Part shown: positions 18,127-25,902 of the stretch, in pieces | Layout: every line of letters starts with the position of its first letter | How positions within the stretch are numbered: the stretch's first letter is position 1 | Source of the DNA: Ancylobacter aquaticus | GTDB lineage: Bacteria > Pseudomonadota > Alphaproteobacteria > Rhizobiales > Xanthobacteraceae | DNA length: 64,000 nucleotides | Direction of reading: 5' to 3' | Assembly (NCBI RefSeq): GCF_004339465.1 | Contig: NZ_SMFY01000001.1 | Location: 744,001-808,000, forward strand | Notes under the pieces: generated by a model | The model's input: only the letters and a program-made list of their open reading frames with translations | Database searches by the model: none | Told to the model about the DNA's origin: nothing | Program-made: the position numbers and the translations under genes

Positions 18127-18483
18127 TCAGCGGCTGTTTGTGCATTCGCCGATCCATTGCACGCCATCGATCCGCAAATTGGACGCGCCGCTCGCGTCGC
18201 CGATCGGGCGCGCGACGAGCAAAATCCGGCAGGTCGCTGCACTCGCCAAACCCGGCGCGCCGAACCTGCCCGGCACCGCGATGATGTCTTTTTGCCCCAG
18301 CAGCACGAACAAGCGCCCGCCCTCAATGTCATATTGGTCGACTGGGGTGAGGCCAGTGTATCGGGAGAACTCGGCCATCGTCATGCCGACGATCGGGCGC
18401 ATGTGATCCGCAGGCTGATGTTCAAGCTGCGCCGTCTGGCACCCGGCCAGGCTCATCGTCAGGATGACGAACGTTGAGGGCAT
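18127..18483 (-). CDS. Small putative lipoprotein
   Basis: 118 residues from the ATG at 18483. It has a short hydrophobic leader ending in the lipobox SLAGC (cleavage before Cys ~16), then a globular region with GMTMAEFSRYTGLTPVDQYD, a strand-rich core (GRLFVLLGQKDIIAV) and two conserved-looking Cys residues further on. It would be lipid-anchored facing the periplasm. The GMT-E-F pattern is reminiscent of SmpA/OmlA-like envelope lipoproteins, a weak resemblance. It lies just inside the right end of the island; longer open reading upstream of 18483 is not needed. Confidence 0.6.
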   Translation of the reverse strand: MPSTFVILTMSLAGCQTAQLEHQPADHMRPIVGMTMAEFSRYTGLTPVDQYDIEGGRLFVLLGQKDIIAVPGRFGAPGLASAATCRILLVARPIGDASGASNLRIDGVQWIGECTNSR

Positions 18484-18573
18484 GAACCTGAGTGATTTCT
18501 CGTGCCGTAGTGCCGAAGGCCCTCGTTCCTTTTGGGTTCCCGACAGCGGAACCAAAATGCTCATTTTTCTTGG

Positions 18574-18595
18574 TGTTGGCCTCCGTGTTGGCCTC
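18574..18595 (+). repeat. Paired TGTTGGCCTC repeats at the right island end
   Basis: Two exact copies of TGTTGGCCTC at 18574-18583 and 18586-18595, 12 bases apart start to start. Motif, strand and period match the pair 5857-5878 beside the integrase. They lie 62 bases inside the attR-like core, as expected for the opposite arm of an attachment site. Confidence 0.55.
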
Positions 18596-18656
18596 ACCAA
18601 AAATCGCATAGTAGATACATAAATAATAACAACTACTTGGTGGGTTTTTGCGATGA

Positions 18657-18671
18657 CGTCCCTGGCACCAT
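18657..18671 (+). other. attR-like core of the tRNA-Phe island
   Basis: CGTCCCTGGCACCAT repeats the tRNA-Phe 3' end (5708-5723) with a single G deleted. It bounds an island of about 12.95 kb. The deletion may prevent or weaken excision. Confidence 0.5.
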
Positions 18672-18731
18672 CTACCCCCTTGATATCGCTAGACTTTTCA
18701 GCGCAAGGGGCGGTGATTTTCAGCCAGTTTG

Positions 18732-19541
18732 TCATATTTTCTGACCCGGTTTGACATCCTTTGTTCTGCGGCTGTTCACTTCGTGGCCGAAGCGGCCGGC
18801 CACCTCATCCATCTTTTTCGACAGGTCTGAGCCCTGCGCGTACATCTGCGCCATGGCCTCGGTCTTCTGCCCGAGCGCGTCGGCGATGGTGCGCAGGTCG
18901 GCGCCGCTCTCGCGCAGGATCGCCGCCACCGTGTGCCGCAGGCCGTAGAGCGTCAGGCCCTCGCCGATGGCGCCGGCCTTCTCCAGCGTGTGCTGCAGCT
19001 TCATCCATGACGAGTTGAAGCCGGAAACGGTCCACGGCCGGCCGCGCGAGTTGGCGCAGAGGGTGATGGCCGAATGCGCCGGCGCCGCCGCGAGAATCTC
19101 GCGCAGCGGGTCGATGACGGGCCAAATGACGCCTTCCGCGGTCTTGGACCGGCTGGTGTTGATCCGGCCGCCGGCATAGGCCGTGCGGGGCAGGGTGAGC
19201 GCATCCTTCGGCCCCAGCCCGGTAAACATCATCAGGGCCAGCGCCGGCAGCATGTGGGCCGGTGCGGCGTCGAGCACCGCGTGGCGCTCCTCGTCGGTCC
19301 AGCGGCGATTCTGCTTCGGCAGGCCCTTCGGGCGGCGGATGCTGCGGATGCCCTCCGCCGGGTTGTCCTTCATGTGGCCGCGCTCCTTGCCCCAGGCGAA
19401 GAGCAGGGACAGGACGGTTTTGAGATAGTTCGCGAACCAACGCTTGTGCTTGGCCTCGGCCTTGTCGCGCAGCTTCACCACGAAGGGCGAGGTGAAGCGG
19501 GTAAGCGGCGTGGCCTCAATCGGCTTGAGATAGTCGAACAC
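18732..19541 (-). pseudogene. Truncated tyrosine-recombinase integrase
   Basis: 269 residues of an integrase lacking its N-terminal part. The frame begins at a GTG only 9 codons after a stop, and homologous integrases are ~350-400 residues long. The core-binding segment (KRWFANYLKTVLSLLFAWGK) and catalytic fold are recognisable, but the first catalytic Arg is missing (FTGLGPKDAL where TGLR.GDAL is usual) and the HxLR box reads YGLRHT. The likely tyrosine is in AMAQMYAQ. It lies just outside the right end of the tRNA-Phe island, on the opposite strand, and is probably a relic of an older element. Confidence 0.7.
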
Positions 19542-19602
19542 CCGTTGATACCCCCTAAAACGGGGGCGTTATTCCACGCCGATTCACACTCATCGCGGCG
19601 CA

Positions 19603-19749
19603 ATGTGCAGCGCGTTCGCCTCCTTGCGCAGCCTCGCCGAGGCCGAGAAGATCAACCCGTCCTACATCGCCCACGTTTTGCCCCTGACCCGTTTTGCTGC
19701 GAGACTGTCTTCGGTTCAGGCGTCGCGAACTGGCGAGCGTCGGAAATGA
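19603..19749 (+). pseudogene. Fragment of a recombinase-associated HTH protein
   Basis: A 48-residue frame containing SLAEAEKINPSYIAHVLPLT, which matches the IA..E.I.PSYV.RVLRLT helix-turn-helix found in proteins linked to serine recombinase/DUF2924 elements. The rest of such a protein is absent on both sides, so this is a scar of another mobile element. Confidence 0.35.
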
Positions 19750-19828
19750 ATAGGGTTTGGGTGGATCACTGTAGCGCACTCTTGGATGATGCTGGAAACC
19801 CCGGCTGAAGCCACGCTATACGGTTGCC

Positions 19829-20260
19829 ATGACGATCCCGACGGACGATGAACTGGCCACGCTTGGCGCGGCATTCGAGACCTTTGCACGCCGGTACAAG
19901 CTGGCCGACGCGCTGGGTCCGGAAAAGCCGCTGAACGAGCTGGACAAGCAGACGCTGCTTTACATCGCGGAGCACCCCAGATGCGGACCGACCGATGTCG
20001 CGCGCTTTCTGGCTGTCGCGAACACCACGATATCCTCGGCGACGGACCGGCTAGTCAAACAGGGTCTGTTGGGACGGCATCGACCGGAAGGGGATCGACG
20101 GGCTGTCGCGCTACAGCTGACGGCTGACGGCGAGGCGCGTGCGCGGGCCTATATCGCCGCTCACTACGAGCTGTACCGCCGGATGCTGGGGCCCTTGTCA
20201 CCCACCGAACGCACAAGCTTCATCGCTCTTATAACGAAAATCGTACATCATGAAGATTGA
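19829..20260 (+). CDS. MarR family transcriptional regulator
   Basis: 143 residues with the winged helix typical of MarR: the helix-turn-helix spans CGPTDVARFLAVANTTISSATDRLVKQGLL in two halves (~50-80), followed by the wing R-P-E-G-D-R-R-A-V-A-L. Flanking helices would make the dimer interface. It is cytosolic. The 72-base gap to the co-directed aldehyde oxidoreductase operon and the absence of another regulator suggest that it controls that operon, probably by ligand-induced release. The ATG at 19829 gives the standard length. The stretch before it (19750-19828) holds no other gene. Confidence 0.88.
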   Translation: MTIPTDDELATLGAAFETFARRYKLADALGPEKPLNELDKQTLLYIAEHPRCGPTDVARFLAVANTTISSATDRLVKQGLLGRHRPEGDRRAVALQLTADGEARARAYIAAHYELYRRMLGPLSPTERTSFIALITKIVHHED

Positions 20261-20332
20261 ATAATCCGAACTTCGACATACTTCCCGCCATAATGCAGTG
20301 CTCGGATGCATCACGGCGATCGGAGGAAGACG

Positions 20333-20833
20333 ATGGCGATAAGGATCAACGGCGCCGAGATAGCGGTGCCCGACGACGCACGGGTTTCCCTTCTCGGCCT
20401 GCTGCGCGAACAACTCCATCTCACCGGGACCAAGGTCGGCTGCAATCAGGGAGCGTGCGGCGCCTGCACCGTGCTGATCGACGGTGAGCGCGTGCTGTCC
20501 TGCCTGACCCTGGCGGTGCAGGCCGACGAACGCTCGGTTACGACCATCGAAGGCCTGTCCGGTGCCGGCTCGCACAAGCTGCAGGACGCTTTCATCGAGC
20601 ATGACGGCTTGCAATGCGGCTATTGCACGCCGGGACAGATCTGCGCGGCGGACGCGATGCTACGTGAGATTGCGGCGGGTGTGCCGAGCTACATCACCGC
20701 CGATCTCGCCGCCCCGGCGCGCCTGACCCGCGAGGAGGTTCGCGAGCGCATGAGCGGCAATTTGTGCCGCTGCGGCGCCCATAACGGCATCGTCGACGCG
20801 ATCCTCCAGGTCGCGGCGGAGCGCACGGCATGA
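20333..20833 (+). CDS. paoA: Aldehyde oxidoreductase [2Fe-2S] subunit (PaoA-like)
   Basis: 166-residue iron-sulfur subunit of a heterotrimeric xanthine-oxidase-family molybdoenzyme. Two [2Fe-2S] sites are visible: plant-ferredoxin type C37-x4-C42-x2-C45...C57 (GCNQGACGACT) and the helical site C95-x2-C98...C145-x-C147 (CGYCTPGQ, LCRCGAH). GGAGG at 20322-20326 fixes the ATG at 20333. E. coli PaoA has a Tat signal; this start has none, so the enzyme may be cytoplasmic. It passes electrons from the Mo centre to FAD in the next subunit, whose start overlaps its stop (ATGA). Confidence 0.93.
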   Translation: MAIRINGAEIAVPDDARVSLLGLLREQLHLTGTKVGCNQGACGACTVLIDGERVLSCLTLAVQADERSVTTIEGLSGAGSHKLQDAFIEHDGLQCGYCTPGQICAADAMLREIAAGVPSYITADLAAPARLTREEVRERMSGNLCRCGAHNGIVDAILQVAAERTA

Positions 20834-21816
20834 ACCCGCTCAGCTATCACCGCGCCCTCTCCACGGCCGATGCTCTCAGCAGGGCGGGCGACGGCGCAGC
20901 TAGGCTGCTCGGGGGCGGCACCAATCTCGTCGATCTGATGCGCAAGGGTGTGGAGCGGCCCTCGGCGCTGGTCGATGTCACCGCGCTGCCCGGTACCATC
21001 GAGGCAACGGCAGAGGGCGGGCTGCTGATCGGTGCCGCCGCGCGCAACAGCGCCGTGGCCGCGCATCCCCTTGTGCGGTCGCAATATCCGATGCTGGCGC
21101 GGGCGATCCTGGCCGGCGCGTCGGCGCAGATCCGCAACATGGCGACCGTGGGTGGCAATCTGATGCAGCGCACGCGGTGTCTCTACTTCCAGGACGCCGC
21201 CGCCTCGCGCTGCAATAAGCGCATTCCGGGCAGCGGCTGCGAGGCGGAGGGCGGGTTCAATCGCTACCACGCCATCATCGGCACCTCGCCCTCCTGCATC
21301 GCCACCCATCCCTCGGACATGTGCGTGGCGCTGGCGGCGCTGGATGCCCGAATCCATGTCGCGGGCGCAGCGGGAATGCGGACCATCCCTCTCGTCGATT
21401 TCCATCTCCTTCCGGGCGACCGGCCCGATATCGAGACGCTGCTTGCACCCGGCGACATCATCCTCGCTGTCGAGATCCCCCCATCACCGGTCGCGCGCAA
21501 CTCGGCCTATCGCAAGGTGCGGGATCGGGCGAGCTACGCTTTCGCGCTGGTGTCGGTGGCGGCGGGCCTGTCGGTGCGTGAGGGCAGCGTCGAGGACGTC
21601 CGCATCGCTTTCGGCGGGATTGCGCCGAAGCCGTGGCGCGCGTTTCGCGCGGAAGCGGCGCTGCGCGGAGGGCCCGCCACGCGCGAGGCGTTCGAGGCGG
21701 CCGTGATCGAGGAGTTGGCCGGGGCGACACCTCCCCCGGAGGCAGCGTTCAAGGTCGAACTGGCGCGGCGCACGCTGGTCGCCGTCCTTACCGAACTGAG
21801 CGGGAGCGATCGATGA
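20830..21816 (+). CDS. paoB: Aldehyde oxidoreductase FAD subunit (PaoB-like)
   Basis: 328 residues. The FAD-binding fold shows LLGGGTNLVDLM (~30-45), the IRNMATVGGNL motif and the C-terminal CO-dehydrogenase flavoprotein domain. The cysteines RTRCLYF, SRCNKR and GSGCEAEGGFNR with SPSCIATHPSDM match the extra [4Fe-4S] ligands reported for PaoB, a mark that separates this group from ordinary xanthine dehydrogenase FAD subunits. Overlaps both neighbours by ATGA, so the three subunits are translated in a coupled way. Confidence 0.92.
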   Translation: MNPLSYHRALSTADALSRAGDGAARLLGGGTNLVDLMRKGVERPSALVDVTALPGTIEATAEGGLLIGAAARNSAVAAHPLVRSQYPMLARAILAGASAQIRNMATVGGNLMQRTRCLYFQDAAASRCNKRIPGSGCEAEGGFNRYHAIIGTSPSCIATHPSDMCVALAALDARIHVAGAAGMRTIPLVDFHLLPGDRPDIETLLAPGDIILAVEIPPSPVARNSAYRKVRDRASYAFALVSVAAGLSVREGSVEDVRIAFGGIAPKPWRAFRAEAALRGGPATREAFEAAVIEELAGATPPPEAAFKVELARRTLVAVLTELSGSDR

Positions 21817-24125
21817 GCCGGATGCAGAATGTCGTCATCGAAACGGTCAAGACCGCACTCGGCTGGGTGCCGGCGCAATGGCTGCCGGGCGGCACCCCCG
21901 ATCCGCTGATCGAGCGCCGCGTGGCGCTGGGCCGGCAGGATAGCCGGCTCGACGGGCCGGCCAAGGTGACCGGGCTGGCACGCTTTGCCGCCGAGGTGCC
22001 GATGGAGCGCCTGTGCTACGGGGCGCTGCTCCACAGCACCGTCACGCGAGGGCGCATCGCCCGGCTCGACACCGCCGCCGCCGAAGCCGCGCCGGGTGTC
22101 GTGCTGGTAATGACCCATCGCAACATGCCGCGCATCGGCACGCTCGCGCTGATCGGCGTCTCCGACCTCTCCGCCGTCGGCAATAGCAGCCTGCCTATCC
22201 TTCAGAACGACGAGGTGCGGTACAACGGTCAGGTGGTCGCGGCCGTGCTTGCCGAGACGCAGGAGCAGGCAGACCACGCCGCCTCACTGATCGAGATCGA
22301 CTATGCCGTCGAGGCGGCAAAAACGCGCTTCGACGACGCGAAGGCCGCAGCCCGGACGCCGGCCTCGATCCTCATCGAGCGAAACCACGTTTTGGTCGGC
22401 AACGCCGCGCAGGAAGTCGACCGCGCGGCGCATCGCGTCGACAATCTCTACCGCACGCCGGGACACAACCATAACGCGATCGAACTACACGCTGTGACGG
22501 TCGCCTGGCAGGGCGAGACGCTGCTGGTGCATGACGCGACGCAGATGATCGCCCCCAGCGCCAACGCGCTGGCAAAGCTGTTCGGGCTGAAGAAGCAGCA
22601 GGTCCGCGTCCTGTCGCCCTATGTCGGCGGCGGCTTCGGCGGCAAGGGACTGTGGGACCATCAGGTGGTCGCGGTGGCGGCCGCGAAGCTCGTCGGACGG
22701 CCCGTGCGCCTAATGCTGAGCCGCGAGAGCGTCTACCGCATGATCGGCGGCCGCTCGCCATCCGAGCAGCGCGTCGCCATCGGCGCGGACGCCGACGGCC
22801 GGTTCAACGCAATCATCCACACCGGCTACTCGGTCATGCCCCCCTATGGCGCCTGCCCCGAGCAGTACACGATGTGCTCGCGCGCGCTGTACAATGCAAA
22901 GAGTTTCGAGATCGTCCAGCATCATGTCGATCTCGATATCGTGCCCAACACCTATATGCGGGCGCCCGGCGAAGCCATCGGCACCTTCGCCATCGAATGC
23001 GCCGTCGACGAACTGGCGCACCAGATGGGCATCGACCCCATCGAACTTCGCCGGCGCAACGAACCCGAGCGGCATCCCCTCAGCGGCACCGCCTTCTCCC
23101 AGCGCGCCTTGACGACGGCCTATGCCGAAGGAGCGCAGCACTTCGGCTGGGAGCGGCGGCTGGCTGAACCCGGCGCGCGACGCGATGGCGAGTGGCGCAT
23201 CGGCATGGGCTGCGCCAGCGGGAGCTTTCCCTATGCCCGCATGCCCGGCGCCCATGTCCGCCTCACGCTTCGCCGCGACGGCACAGTGAATCTATCCTGC
23301 TCGGCGCAGGAGATGGGCATGGGCACCTCCACGGTGCAGGTCCAGCACGCCGCCGATCGACTGGGCCTGCCGGTCGAGGCCATCAGTTTCGACATGGGCG
23401 ACTCGGCTCTTCCCGCCGGATCGATGGCGGGCGGGTCGTCCCAGACCGTCTCGCTCGCGGCCGCAATCATGGCCGCCACCGAAAAGCTCACCGGCGAGCT
23501 TCTTCGCCTTGCCGGCAATGACAGCCCGCTCGCCGGGTTGCGGGCTAGAGACGTCCAGCTTGTCGATGCCGGCATCGGCGATGTCGCGGACACCGCGCGG
23601 CACGAGAGCTATCGCTCGATCCTGACCCGCGCGGCGCGGGAGGAGGTGAGCGTCATCGCCGCAGGCAGCCCGCCGCTGGAAATGCTCAAATTCGCCATGC
23701 ATAGCTCGTCCGCCGTCTTCTGCGAGCTGCGGGTGAGCGAGGTGACGGGCGAGATCCGCATCGACCGGCTGCTGGGTTCGTTCGATTGCGGCACGATTCT
23801 CAACCCGAAGACGGCGGCCAGCCAGTTCAAGGGAGGGATGATCATGGGCATTGGCCTCGCCTTGACCGAAGAGACCCTGTTCGACGCGCGCAACGGCCGG
23901 ATCATGAACGCCACCCTCGCCGATTACCACATCCCGGTTCACCTTGATGTGCCTGAGATCGACGTCATCTGGACCGGGATACCCGACCCGCGATCGCCGC
24001 TGGGTGCCCGCGGTATTGGCGAGATCGGCATCACCGGCGTTGCCGCCGCGATTGCCAACGCGGTGTTCAACGCCACCGGCAAGCGCATCCGCGACCTGCC
24101 GATAACGCTGGACAAGCTGCTCTGA
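21813..24125 (+). CDS. paoC: Aldehyde oxidoreductase molybdenum-binding subunit (PaoC-like)
   Basis: 770-residue catalytic subunit holding the molybdopterin cofactor. The a/b hammerhead domain occupies about 45-160 (LDGPAKVTGLARFAAEVP). Mo-binding stretches follow: YVGGGFGGKGLWDHQ, YMRAPGEAIGTFAIE, EMGMGTSTVQVQHAA, and the C-terminal GARGIGEIGITG with the catalytic Glu. E. coli PaoABC oxidises aromatic aldehydes to acids; the substrate here is unknown. The ATG at 21813 overlaps the PaoB stop. A cofactor-insertion gene (paoD/xdhC-like), often adjacent, is not found downstream, so maturation must rely on a chaperone encoded elsewhere. Confidence 0.93.
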   Translation: MSRMQNVVIETVKTALGWVPAQWLPGGTPDPLIERRVALGRQDSRLDGPAKVTGLARFAAEVPMERLCYGALLHSTVTRGRIARLDTAAAEAAPGVVLVMTHRNMPRIGTLALIGVSDLSAVGNSSLPILQNDEVRYNGQVVAAVLAETQEQADHAASLIEIDYAVEAAKTRFDDAKAAARTPASILIERNHVLVGNAAQEVDRAAHRVDNLYRTPGHNHNAIELHAVTVAWQGETLLVHDATQMIAPSANALAKLFGLKKQQVRVLSPYVGGGFGGKGLWDHQVVAVAAAKLVGRPVRLMLSRESVYRMIGGRSPSEQRVAIGADADGRFNAIIHTGYSVMPPYGACPEQYTMCSRALYNAKSFEIVQHHVDLDIVPNTYMRAPGEAIGTFAIECAVDELAHQMGIDPIELRRRNEPERHPLSGTAFSQRALTTAYAEGAQHFGWERRLAEPGARRDGEWRIGMGCASGSFPYARMPGAHVRLTLRRDGTVNLSCSAQEMGMGTSTVQVQHAADRLGLPVEAISFDMGDSALPAGSMAGGSSQTVSLAAAIMAATEKLTGELLRLAGNDSPLAGLRARDVQLVDAGIGDVADTARHESYRSILTRAAREEVSVIAAGSPPLEMLKFAMHSSSAVFCELRVSEVTGEIRIDRLLGSFDCGTILNPKTAASQFKGGMIMGIGLALTEETLFDARNGRIMNATLADYHIPVHLDVPEIDVIWTGIPDPRSPLGARGIGEIGITGVAAAIANAVFNATGKRIRDLPITLDKLL

Positions 24126-24692
24126 AGCCTTGAGGGAGGCCGCTGTCCGGCCGACAGGGCCGGCTGCGGCGATCCCGGCCAAAGTCTGCGGCGGATGAAG
24201 CGGCAAGGGCACCGGCTCGCCCGCATCGCCCATGATCGGCCGACTGCCGCGCCGGGCGTGCGAACGGAAGGTGTATCAAAACGTCACCGCCTCCCGGCCT
24301 GATACAAGCCAAGACAACATTCGCGACGCACGGGAAACAATCGCGACATTCGCCCCCTAGCATCGGCTCATCGGTCTTTTGAGCGTTGCCCGGCAAAGGT
24401 GAGCGGATGAGCAGGCGTATTTTGACATCACCGGCGGCGCGCGAACCCTCAAGGCCGGGCCGCCGCACGGCATGTTGAGACTTCTTTGCGCACCGCTGGC
24501 CCCCCCGCCGAGCGATGCGCAGGCGACAGCGAGGCCGGCGGCGGCAACGATGACCCGTCGCCCACCAAGGCACCGCATGCCGGTCTTGCTGACGCCCTCC
24601 CCAACGCCACTCCCTGGCCACCGACCCATTCGCCCATGAGGCGCCCGTAACTCGCCGGCAGGCTTTTATTGCCGCCACGATGGACATCACCC
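24126..24692. promoter_or_regulatory. Intergenic region before the RND efflux operon
   Basis: About 570 bases without a convincing gene. It contains an inverted repeat TGTATCA (24272-24278) / TGATACA (24300-24306), a possible repressor operator, and closely spaced CGCGACATTCG/ATTCGCGAC elements around 24310-24353. No dedicated regulator gene is present. Confidence 0.4.
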
Positions 24693-25892
24693 ATGACCCG
24701 TGATCGCAGGCTTATTGCTGGCGCCGCCCTGTCCCTGACAGCGGCACTCGTCGCCTCGGCGCTGACATGGCACCTCGCCGCGCCGACGTCGGAAGCGCAG
24801 GCCCAGGCGCAGCCGCCAGTGCCGCCGACTGTTCTGGTGTCCGCGCCGGTGGTGCGGGAGACCGTCGACTGGCGGGAGTTTTCCGGCCGCTTCGAGCCAA
24901 GCGCGGCGGTCGAGATCCGGTCGCGGGTTTCGGGCCATCTCCACTCCATCGCGTTCCAGGACGGTGCCGTCGTTCAGGCGGGGCAAATGCTGTTCGTCAT
25001 CGATCCCCGGCCGTACCGCGCGGCGCTGGATCAGGCACATGCCCAGCATGCCAGCGCGGAGGCGCAGGTCGAGCTCGCCGATCTCGAACTGAAGCGGGCC
25101 GAGCAATTGGTGAGCAGCAACGCCGTCTCGCAGGCAACCCTCGACCAGCGCCGCCAGCAGAAGAAGGCGGCCGATGCCGCCCGCGCGCTTGCCGCAGCGG
25201 CGGTGAGCCGGGCCGAGATCGAGCTGGGCTTCACCGAAGTGCGCGCCCCGTTTGCCGGGCGCGTCTCCAACCGCCGCGTCGACACCGGCGCGCTGGTGAC
25301 AGACGGCGCGATGTTGACCACCCTCGTCGCGCTCGACCCGGTCTATTTCGTCTTCGACATCAGCGAGCAGGACCTGATGGCCTATCAGGCGGCCGCGCGC
25401 AGGGGCGACGTGCCGCTGCTGAACGGGCGACAGATTCCGATCCAGGCGCGCGGGCAATCGGACGAGGACTGGCCGCTCTCGGGTACACTCGACTTCGTCG
25501 ACAACCGATTGGAAGCGGGGGCTGGCACTATCCGGGCCCGCGCGGTCATCCCCAATGTGCAGCAGCATATTACGGCCGGCCAGTTCGGCCGCGTCCGGCT
25601 GCCCTTCTCCGGCAGCTATGCCGCGACGCTGGTGCCTGAGACCGCCTTGATGACCGATCAGGCCGACCGGGTGGTCTTCACCGTGACAGAGGACGGCACG
25701 ATACGCTCTTCCAAGGTCAATCTCGGGGCGCGGCAGCCTGACGGCATGCGCGTCGTGCGCAGTGGCGTCGGTCCGCAGGACCGCGTCGTGGTCAGCGGGC
25801 TGCTGCGCGCGCGGCCCGGACAGAAGGTGACAGCCAAGCCGGCCGAGGGCGAACCGCGCGCGGCGGCCATCATCGCCCCGACCGGCGGCTGA
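24693..25892 (+). CDS. RND efflux periplasmic adaptor (membrane fusion protein)
   Basis: 399 residues. An N-terminal signal/anchor (LIAGAALSLTAALVASALTW) has no lipobox Cys. Then come the lipoyl half motifs (EIRSRVSGHLHSIAFQDGAVVQAGQMLFVIDPRPY), an alpha-hairpin (~95-170) and the second lipoyl half with FTEVRAPFAGRVSNRRVDTGA, followed by beta-barrel and membrane-proximal domains. It bridges the inner-membrane pump encoded 10 bases downstream to an outer-membrane channel. ATG 24693 is chosen over a TTG at 24669. Most similar in layout to MexE/OqxA/BpeE-type adaptors. No outer-membrane factor gene follows. Confidence 0.9.
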   Translation: MTRDRRLIAGAALSLTAALVASALTWHLAAPTSEAQAQAQPPVPPTVLVSAPVVRETVDWREFSGRFEPSAAVEIRSRVSGHLHSIAFQDGAVVQAGQMLFVIDPRPYRAALDQAHAQHASAEAQVELADLELKRAEQLVSSNAVSQATLDQRRQQKKAADAARALAAAAVSRAEIELGFTEVRAPFAGRVSNRRVDTGALVTDGAMLTTLVALDPVYFVFDISEQDLMAYQAAARRGDVPLLNGRQIPIQARGQSDEDWPLSGTLDFVDNRLEAGAGTIRARAVIPNVQQHITAGQFGRVRLPFSGSYAATLVPETALMTDQADRVVFTVTEDGTIRSSKVNLGARQPDGMRVVRSGVGPQDRVVVSGLLRARPGQKVTAKPAEGEPRAAAIIAPTGG

Positions 25893-25902
25893 GGAGCGAC
25901 CC

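Noticed and set aside
17733..18477. Two overlapping + strand frames (100 and 196 codons) near the right island end
   Set aside because: No family similarity, shadow-like composition, and the longer one lies antisense to the lipoprotein gene, which has a clear lipobox.
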